Source: Ficedula albicollis (lineage: Eukaryota > Chordata > Aves > Passeriformes > Muscicapidae). From it: a stretch of DNA of 64,000 nucleotides. How positions within the stretch are numbered: position 1 is the first letter of the stretch; the number at the start of each line of letters is the position of its first letter. This document shows, piece by piece, positions 56,630-64,000 of the stretch. Location: the NCBI RefSeq assembly GCF_000247815.1, contig NC_021677.1:64218038-64282037 (forward strand), in the 5' to 3' direction. The notes beneath the pieces are model-generated. The model worked only from the letters and a program-made list of their open reading frames with translations. It made no database searches and was not told where the DNA came from. The translations under genes and the position numbers were made by a program.

Positions 56630-58397
56630 CGGGGATGGGGGCAAGGGCAGGGTCCTGAACCACCTGGGCAGGGTCCTGAACCACCTGGGCAGGGTCCTGG
56701 ATCACCTGGGGGGGGACACGGGGATGGGGGCAAGGGCAGGGTCCTGAACCACCTGGGCAGGGTCCTGAACCACCTGGGCAGGGTCCTGAACCACCTGGGC
56801 AGGGTCCTGAACCACCTGGGCAGGGTCCTGAACCACCTGGGCAGGGTCCTGAACCACCTGGGCAGGGTCCTGAACCACCTGGGCAGGGTCCTGAACCACC
56901 TGGGCAGGGTCCTGAACCACCTGGGCAGGGTCCTGAACCACCTGGGCAGGGTCCTGAACCACCTGGGCAGGGTCCTGAACCACCTGGGCAGGGTCCTGAA
57001 CCACCTGGGCAGGGTCCTGAACCACCTGGGCAGGGTCCTGAACCACCTGGGCAGGGTCCTGAACCACCTGGGCAGGGTCCTGGATCACCTGGGGGGGGAC
57101 ACGGGGATGGGGGCAAGGGCAGGGTCCTGAACCACCTGGGCAGGGTCCTGAACCACCTGGGCAGGGTCCTGAACCACCTGGGCAGGGTCCTGAACCACCT
57201 GGGCAGGGTCCTGAACCACCTGGGCAGGGTCCTGAACCACCTGGGCAGGGTCCTGAACCACCTGGGCAGGGTCCTGAACCACCTGGGCAGGGTCCTGAAC
57301 CACCTGGGCAGGGTCCTGAACCACCTGGGCAGGGTCCTGAACCACCTGGGCAGGGTCCTGAACCACCTGGGCAGGGTCCTGAACCACCTGGGCAGGGTCC
57401 TGAACCACCTGGGCAGGGTCCTGAACCACCTGGGCAGGGTCCTGAACCACCTGGGCAGGGTCCTGGATCACCTGGGGGGGGACACGGGGATGGGGGCAAG
57501 GGCAGGGTCCTGAACCACCTGGGCAGGGTCCTGAACCACCTGGGCAGGGTCCTGAACCACCTGGGCAGGGTCCTGAACCACCTGGGCAGGGTCCTGAACC
57601 ACCTGGGCAGGGTCCTGAACCACCTGGGCAGGGTCCTGAACCACCTGGGCAGGGTCCTGAACCACCTGGGCAGGGTCCTGAACCACCTGGGCAGGGTCCT
57701 GAACCACCTGGGCAGGGTCCTGAACCACCTGGGCAGGGTCCTGAACCACCTGGGCAGGGTCCTGAACCACCTGGGCAGGGTCCTGAACCACCTGGGCAGG
57801 GTCCTGAACCACCTGGGCAGGGTCCTGAACCACCTGGGCAGGGTCCTGGATCACCTGGGGGGGGACACGGGGATGGGGGCAAGGGCAGGGTCCTGAACCA
57901 CCTGGGCAGGGTCCTGAACCACCTGGGCAGGGTCCTGAACCACCTGGGCAGGGTCCTGAACCACCTGGGCAGGGTCCTGAACCACCTGGGCAGGGTCCTG
58001 AACCACCTGGGCAGGGTCCTGAACCACCTGGGCAGGGTCCTGAACCACCTGGGCAGGGTCCTGAACCACCTGGGCAGGGTCCTGAACCACCTGGGCAGGG
58101 TCCTGAACCACCTGGGCAGGGTCCTGAACCACCTGGGCAGGGTCCTGAACCACCTGGGCAGGGTCCTGAACCACCTGGGCAGGGTCCTGAACCACCTGGG
58201 CAGGGTCCTGAACCACCTGGGCAGGGTCCTGGATCACCTGGGGGGGGACACGGGGATGGGGGCAAGGGCAGGGTCCTGAACCACCTGGGCAGGGTCCTGA
58301 ACCACCTGGGCAGGGTCCTGAACCACCTGGGCAGGGTCCTGAACCACCTGGGCAGGGTCCTGAACCACCTGGGCAGGGTCCTGAACCACCTGGGCAG
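56630..58397. repeat. Minisatellite, 21-bp unit in 383-bp higher-order units
   Basis: The 21-mer is CACCTGGGCAGGGTCCTGAA plus C. About sixteen copies plus a spacer (GGATCACCTGGGG, ACACGGGGATGGGGGCAAGG) make a 383-bp unit repeated exactly four times, the spacer recurring near 56714, 57097, 57480, 57863 and 58246, with a truncated unit at each end. 383 is not a multiple of 3, so frames shift every unit. Confidence 0.97.
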
Positions 58398-58639
58398 CGG
58401 GGAAAGCACGGCAATAACGAAAGGAGTCTGGAGGAACGCAGCTGCAGGACTGGCTCCTGCTGGGAACCTGCGTTGGGCTGGTGGGCCAAGGTTTGCTTTT
58501 GCTCCAAAGGGAAATGAAAACCGACAGAAAAAATTGTAATAAACACAATGGAGGAAATCAATTCAAAATGGCAAAAGGGAAAATCTTAATTAGGGTCGAA
58601 CATTACAGATCTGAAATCAAATGTTACGATGAAAGCTGT
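58398..58639. other. Unique stretch, no feature seen
   Basis: AT-rich unique DNA between the 21-bp array and a CR1 3' end. Confidence 0.4.
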
Positions 58640-58745
58640 CCCTGGAGCAGCCTGGAGCTGAAAAAGGCGAAGCCCATGGCAGGGGTGGAACAGGGTGGGG
58701 GATTTAGGGTCCCTTCCCACCCAAACCATTCCATGATGCCATGAG
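58640..58745 (+). mobile_element. CR1 LINE 3' terminus
   Basis: CTGTCCCTGGAGCAGCCTGG, CCATGGCAGGGGTGGAACAG and GGTCCCTTCCCACCCAAACC, then ATTCCATGATGCCATGAG, a short octamer tail. Only the last 100 bases are present. Confidence 0.75.
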
Positions 58746-58782
58746 GTAACATCCCCCCAGGGCTGTGGTTGCGACCAAGGAA

Positions 58783-58856
58783 CCAGAAGCTCCCGGGGAA
58801 CATTTCGGGTGGGTCTGACCCAGAAGCTCCCGGGGAACATTTCGGGTGGGTCTGGT
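58783..58856. repeat. 37-bp tandem duplication
   Basis: CCAGAAGCTCCCGGGGAACA followed by TTTCGGGTGGGTCTG occurs twice. Confidence 0.9.
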
Positions 58857-59485
58857 TGCTGGGGAGGGCTGTGGGACTGAGTCAGCTCCCGCTGCTGCTC
58901 CCAGGCAGGATTTACAGCTCTGTCCCAGGGCTGTGGGGGCCCTGAGCTGCTCTTCAGGGAGACAAACGGGCACAGGGTGAGAGCCCAGACATTTTCCACC
59001 TGACAGGAATTGCTGTGGATTAAGGAGGAAAGAAAAATCGCTTCCTTTTGTTTAGCCAGGGAATTCAAATGCTCCAAGATTTAGTGTAACACAGGATCTG
59101 CTTAAGTGGTAATTGTTCTTTGTTTCAAACTACATCAATTTACAGCTGGAACACTATGGCTGTCACTGGAAATGCTTTGTAAATTTATTTACAGGCAGCA
59201 GGAAAGTGAAGAAGCACACAGACAGAATTTTAAATACAAATTGCTTCAAGGTACAATTTCCTCCAATTGTTGTAATGTACATTATGAATTTAATTTCAGT
59301 ACATTTCTGCTATATAATAACATGATTTGGAAGTATAAATTCAAATTAAATTTAAATAACCTGTAATTTTTAATGTGATGTTTTATAAATATTTACAGAG
59401 GGGGTCTTATTGAATCGAATGAAGAGAGCAGATGGTGGCGAAGGCAAGGTCATCCCTTCCCTGGGCGTGCCAGGGTTGTGATGGA
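58857..59485. other. Unique stretch, strongly AT-rich at 59100-59400
   Basis: 59100-59400 is non-repetitive and AT-rich (TTTGTAAATTTATTTACAGG, AATTTAAATAACCTGTAATT), resembling vertebrate conserved non-coding DNA in composition only. A minus-strand frame at 58586-59077 is unremarkable. Confidence 0.35.
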
Positions 59486-59756
59486 CAGGATGTGTTTGTG
59501 TTTGGGTTTGTGTTTGTGTGTGTTTGTGTTTGTGTGTTCGTGTTTGTGTTTGTGTGTTTGTGTGTGTTTGTGTGTGTTTGTGTGTGTTTGTGTGTGTGTT
59601 TTTGTTTGTGTTTGTGTTTGTGTGTGTTTTTGTTTATGTTTATGTTTGTGTTTGTGTTTGTGTGTGTGTGTGTGTTTGTGTGTGTGGGTTTGGGTGTGGG
59701 TTTGTGTTTGTGTGTGTGTTTTTGTTTGTGTTTGTGTTTGTGTGTGTGTCTGTGCT
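59486..59756. repeat. TG-rich simple repeat (GTTTGTGT)
   Basis: Alternating GTTTGT and GTGTGT units over about 270 bp. Frames through it give Cys/Val/Phe repeats and are not genes. Confidence 0.95.
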
Positions 59757-60096
59757 CCTCACTCCGAGGGGACACAGCTGCCCTGACCCCAGCGCTGCCC
59801 GGAGAGGCTCCCTGGAGCAGAGGCTGGGCAGAGCCGGAGGAACAAAGCAGGGATTCACTCCCAGCCCTGCACAGGACTCACCTCGGGCAGTGCCAGAGCC
59901 CGGCTGTGCTCACACCCCGCATGGATCCCAGGCAGGAGTTTCACACTTGGGTCACTTTGGCTCCACTCCCACCTTGGGGTTCACTGTCCCATCCCAGCTC
60001 CGGGCTCTGCAGTCCCACCCTCCCACATTCTCTCCTCCATTCTCTCCGGTTGCACTTTTTGGGGCTGGAGCTGCAGCGTGTCCTTGGTTCTGGGCT
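59757..60096. other. Unique GC-rich stretch, no feature seen
   Basis: Ends in TGTCCTTGGTTCTGGGCTG before the poly-G run. No recognised element. Confidence 0.4.
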
Positions 60097-60990
<894 letters not shown>

Positions 60991-61252
60991 GGCAAACTGG
61001 GAGCACTGAAGAAAATTAGTCCAACATTGAACTTCCCTAATAAAGTTTGTTACTCTGTTTTTTATTTTCGTTTTAAATGACTGACAGGTGGATAGTTTCA
61101 AATAGATTTAGCACGTGATGCAATTATTTCAGTATAATAAGCACTATTTAAGATTATTTAATAATGTTGTAATAAAATATAGCAACATCAATAATGAAAT
61201 ACTATATAAATTTAAAAGCTATTAGAATTTTTTTTTATAATTAACAGAATTC
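60991..61252. other. AT-rich unique stretch
   Basis: Strongly AT-rich (TTTAAGATTATTTAATAATG). No element or gene recognised. Confidence 0.4.
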
Positions 61253-61345
61253 TGAATTGGTTTGGATTGGATGGGACTTTAAAACTCATCCAGTTGCAGC
61301 CCTGCCATGGGCAGGGACACTTCCCACTAGCCCAGGGGGCTCCAG
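61253..61345 (-). mobile_element. CR1 LINE 3' terminus, minus strand
   Basis: GAATTGGTTTGGATTGGATG, GGACTTTAAAACTCATCCAG, CCCTGCCATGGGCAGGGACA and CTTCCCACTAGCCCAGG match the reverse-complement CR1 end. The octamer tail has decayed into AT-rich DNA on its left. Confidence 0.8.
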
Positions 61346-61914
61346 GAGAGCTGACATCAGTTTTCAGCCCGAGATTCCCTGCAGGATTTAAGGAAAATGC
61401 TGGATGCAGGGGTGGAAGCCAGAGCTGGGATCTCTGCTCTGAGCCTGCAGTGCCCTCCCAGCTGGGAGCTCCCCAGGGAGCAGCACGGGCAGGGAGATGC
61501 TCCCGAGCATTTGGAGGAGTTTGTTTTGCAGATTTTTTTAAGCGACTGCAGTAGAAAATAAATAAATACTGAAGGGCAATTTTAGCAGCGTGATTCTAAT
61601 TTGTTTAATCAGATTATGTTGTTTTCTTCACTGCTGCCTTCTGATTTGGATATATGAAAATGAAATTAATATTAGATTCTCATATTTATTCAGACTTAAT
61701 GAGATAATTGGAATGGGTTGCCAGAATGAGTCTTTTAAACGTGGCTGAACTTCGCTTCCTGGGACGTGTCTTCCATGAGGGCTTCATTCCTCCTGAAGTC
61801 AGGGAAATGACCAAAAACGTCACTTTTGTTCCCCATCATTCCAGAACTGTGTCATCAGCAGCTGCTCCGAGGGTTAACAGCACCAAACACAGGAGGGAAT
61901 GGCCTTAAACTGAA
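61346..61914. other. Unique stretch, AT-rich at 61550-61710
   Basis: 61550-61710 (TTTGTTTAATCAGATTATGT, AAATGAAATTAATATTAGAT) is non-repetitive and could be conserved non-coding DNA. No exon seen. Confidence 0.35.
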
Positions 61915-62100
61915 CGAGGGCAGGGATGGGTGGGATGTTGGGAACTGGGAATTCCTGGCTGGGCTGGGATTGCCAGAGCAGCTGTGGCTGGCCCTGGATC
62001 CCTGGCAGTGCCCAAGGCCAGGCTGGACACTGGGACAGTGGCAGGGGTCCCTGCCATGGCAGGGGGGCACTGGGGAGGGTTTGAGGTCCCTTCCCACGCA
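61915..62100 (+). mobile_element. CR1 LINE 3' region
   Basis: GAGGGCAGGGATGGGTGGGA, GGGAATTCCTGGCTGGGCTG, CCCTGGATCCCTGGCAGTGC, CCAAGGCCAGGCTGGACACT, CCCTGCCATGGCAGGGGGGC and TTTGAGGTCCCTTCCCA. Nearly complete for this part and useful as the intact reference for the 3.5-kb copy. Confidence 0.9.
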
Positions 62101-62175
62101 CAGAGCAGCAGCAGTGCTGCCACCCAGCCAACCCCTCCCAAAGGAACAAAGATCCCAAAGCTCCCAGGGCTGAGC

Positions 62176-62230
62176 TGCCCATCCCTGCCCATCCCTGCCC
62201 ATCCCTGCCCATCCCTGCCCATCCCTGCTG
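62176..62230. repeat. (GCCCATCCCT)n decamer repeat
   Basis: Five copies of GCCCATCCCT lead directly into the terminal minisatellite. Confidence 0.9.
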
Positions 62231-62231
62231 A

Positions 62232-64000
62232 CACTGGCACAGACACACAGCAGTGACCCTGGCACGGACACACAGCAGTGACCCTGGCACAGGCACACAG
62301 GAGTGACACTGGCACAGGCACACAGGAGTGACCCTGGCATGGACACACAGGAGTGACACTGGCACAGACACACAGCAGTGACCCTGGCACGGACACACAG
62401 CAGTGACCCTGGCACAGGCACACAGGAGTGACACTGGCACAGGCACACAGGAGTGACCCTGGCATGGACACACAGGAGTGACACTGGCACAGACACACAG
62501 CAGTGACCCTGGCACGGACACACAGCAGTGACCCTGGCACAGGCACACAGGAGTGACACTGGCACAGGCACACAGGAGTGACCCTGGCATGGACACACAG
62601 GAGTGACACTGGCACAGACACACAGCAGTGACCCTGGCACGGACACACAGCAGTGACCCTGGCACAGGCACACAGGAGTGACACTGGCACAGGCACACAG
62701 GAGTGACCCTGGCATGGACACACAGGAGTGACACTGGCACAGACACACAGCAGTGACCCTGGCACGGACACACAGCAGTGACCCTGGCACAGGCACACAG
62801 GAGTGACACTGGCACAGGCACACAGGAGTGACCCTGGCATGGACACACAGGAGTGACACTGGCACGGACACACAGCAGTGACACTGGCATTGACACACAG
62901 GAGTGACCCTGACACAGACACACAGGAGTGACACTGGCACGGACACACAGCAGTGACACTGGCATTGACACACAGGAGTGACCCTGACACAGACACACAG
63001 GAGTGACACTGGCACGGACACACAGCAGTGACACTGGCATTGACACACAGGAGTGACCCTGACACAGACACACAGGAGTGACACTGGCACGGACACACAG
63101 CAGTGACACTGGCATTGACACACAGGAGTGACCCTGACACAGACACACAGGAGTGACACTGGCACGGACACACAGCAGTGACACTGGCATTGACACACAG
63201 GAGTGACCCTGACACAGACACACAGGAGTGACACTGGCACGGACACACAGCAGTGACACTGGCATTGACACACAGGAGTGACCCTGACACAGACACACAG
63301 GAGTGACACTGGCACGGACACACAGCAGTGACACTGGCATTGACACACAGGAGTGACCCTGACACAGACACACAGGAGTGACACTGGCACGGACACACAG
63401 CAGTGACACTGGCATTGACACACAGGAGTGACCCTGACACAGACACACAGGAGTGACACTGGCACGGACACACAGCAGTGACACTGGCATTGACACACAG
63501 GAGTGACCCTGACACAGACACACAGGAGTGACACTGGCACGGACACACAGCAGTGACACTGGCATTGACACACAGGAGTGACCCTGGCACAGGCACACAG
63601 GAGTGACACTGGCACAGGCACACAGGAGTGACCCTGGCATGGACACACAGCAGTGACACTGGCACTGACACACAGCAGTGACACTGGCACAGACACACAG
63701 CAGTGACACTGACAGAGACACACAGGAGTGACCCTGGCACAGGCACACAGGAGTGACACTGGCACAGGCACACAGGAGTGACCCTGGCATGGACACACAG
63801 CAGTGACACTGGCACTGACACACAGCAGTGACACTGGCACAGACACACAGCAGTGACACTGACAGAGACACACAGGAGTGACCCTGGCACAGGCACACAG
63901 CAGTGACCCTGGCACTGACACACAGCAGTGACCCAGGCATGGACACACAGGAGTGACCCTGGCACGGACACACAGGAGTGACCCTGGCACGGGCACAGAG
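62232..64000. repeat. Minisatellite of 25-bp monomers with three higher-order units
   Basis: Monomers are CAGTGACCCTGGCACGGACA plus CACAG and GAGTGACACTGGCACAGGCA plus CACAG. GGCATGGACACACAGG recurs at 125-bp steps (about 62339, 62464, 62589, 62714, 62839), five monomers. From about 62880 to 63560 GGCATTGACACACAGG recurs every 75 bp, three monomers. From about 63590 a 150-bp unit marked by GACAGAGACACACAGG (63714 and 63864) appears. The array continues beyond the window end. Long minus-strand frames over it are artefacts of the 75-bp period. Confidence 0.97.

Noticed and set aside
59432..59858. Cys/Val-rich frames at the TG-rich tract
   Set aside because: They are translations of GTTTGTGT simple repeats.
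61855..63996. Minus-strand Cys/Val-rich frames of about 700 codons
   Set aside because: Products of the 25/75-bp minisatellite. Three phases are open in parallel.

Overview
This window looks like bird nuclear DNA, probably from a songbird. The main reason is at least 17 fragments of the 3' end of CR1 retrotransposons (chicken repeat 1, the dominant avian LINE) on both strands. Their landmarks are the stretches reading CCAGAGCAGCTGTGGCTGCC, GGTGTCCCTGCCATGGCAGG and the terminal ATTCTGTGA-type octamer. There are also several LTR fragments of endogenous retroviruses, including a 932-bp element with 5-bp flanking repeats. I found no protein-coding gene, rRNA or tRNA that I can support. The long open frames come from tandem repeats and homopolymer runs.

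The window is mostly repeats. By my reading about 30% is tandem arrays. These include units of 55 bp (17.6-20.6 kb), 57/169 bp (28.0-30.4 kb), 12/48 bp (36.3-38.2 kb), 62 bp and 45 bp (39.7-41.0 kb), 5 bp TTATA (41.7-42.4 kb), 69 bp (48.0-49.6 kb), about 100 bp (50.3-51.7 kb), 60 bp (52.6-53.4 kb), 21/383 bp (56.6-58.4 kb) and 25/75/125/150 bp (62.2-64.0 kb). Many show higher-order structure. Unique AT-richer blocks lie between them, a few resembling conserved non-coding DNA. Three N gaps (59, 700 and 228 bp) break arrays.

The most striking signal is twelve uninterrupted poly-G runs of 47-2971 bases, about 8.7 kb or 13-14% of the window, all G on the + strand. They interrupt tandem arrays or CR1 copies, or sit between two copies of the same flanking sequence. 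A 78-base run replaces about 7 bases expected inside one CR1. A 69-base run separates two near-identical 1249-bp segments, and a 193-base run separates two near-identical copies of about 165 bp. I read them as assembly filler: no-signal reads called as G, or failed gap closure at hard-to-sequence repeats. True length and copy number around them cannot be trusted.

Layout: 0-4 kb is CR1 copies around two poly-G runs plus a small minisatellite. 4.7-7.8 kb holds two minisatellites. 7.8-10.4 kb is the duplicated segment. 11-13 kb is an octamer array with gap and poly-G. 13-17 kb is mostly unique. 17.6-25.8 kb is minisatellites and three poly-G runs. 27-30.4 kb is a perfect 248-bp duplication and the 169-bp array. 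33.6-35 kb and 43.2-44.1 kb are inverted copies of a TTC/GAA-bearing dispersed element, the first containing a 314-bp LTR. 36-42.6 kb is arrays and gaps. 44.7-47.6 kb is LTRs, CR1 and short repeats. 47.6-58.4 kb is five large arrays and an LTR pair. 58.4-62.2 kb is AT-rich unique DNA, a TG-rich array and a poly-G run. 62.2 kb to the end is a higher-order minisatellite that continues past the window. I found no undescribed coding system. The useful observations concern how these arrays arise and where the assembly fails.
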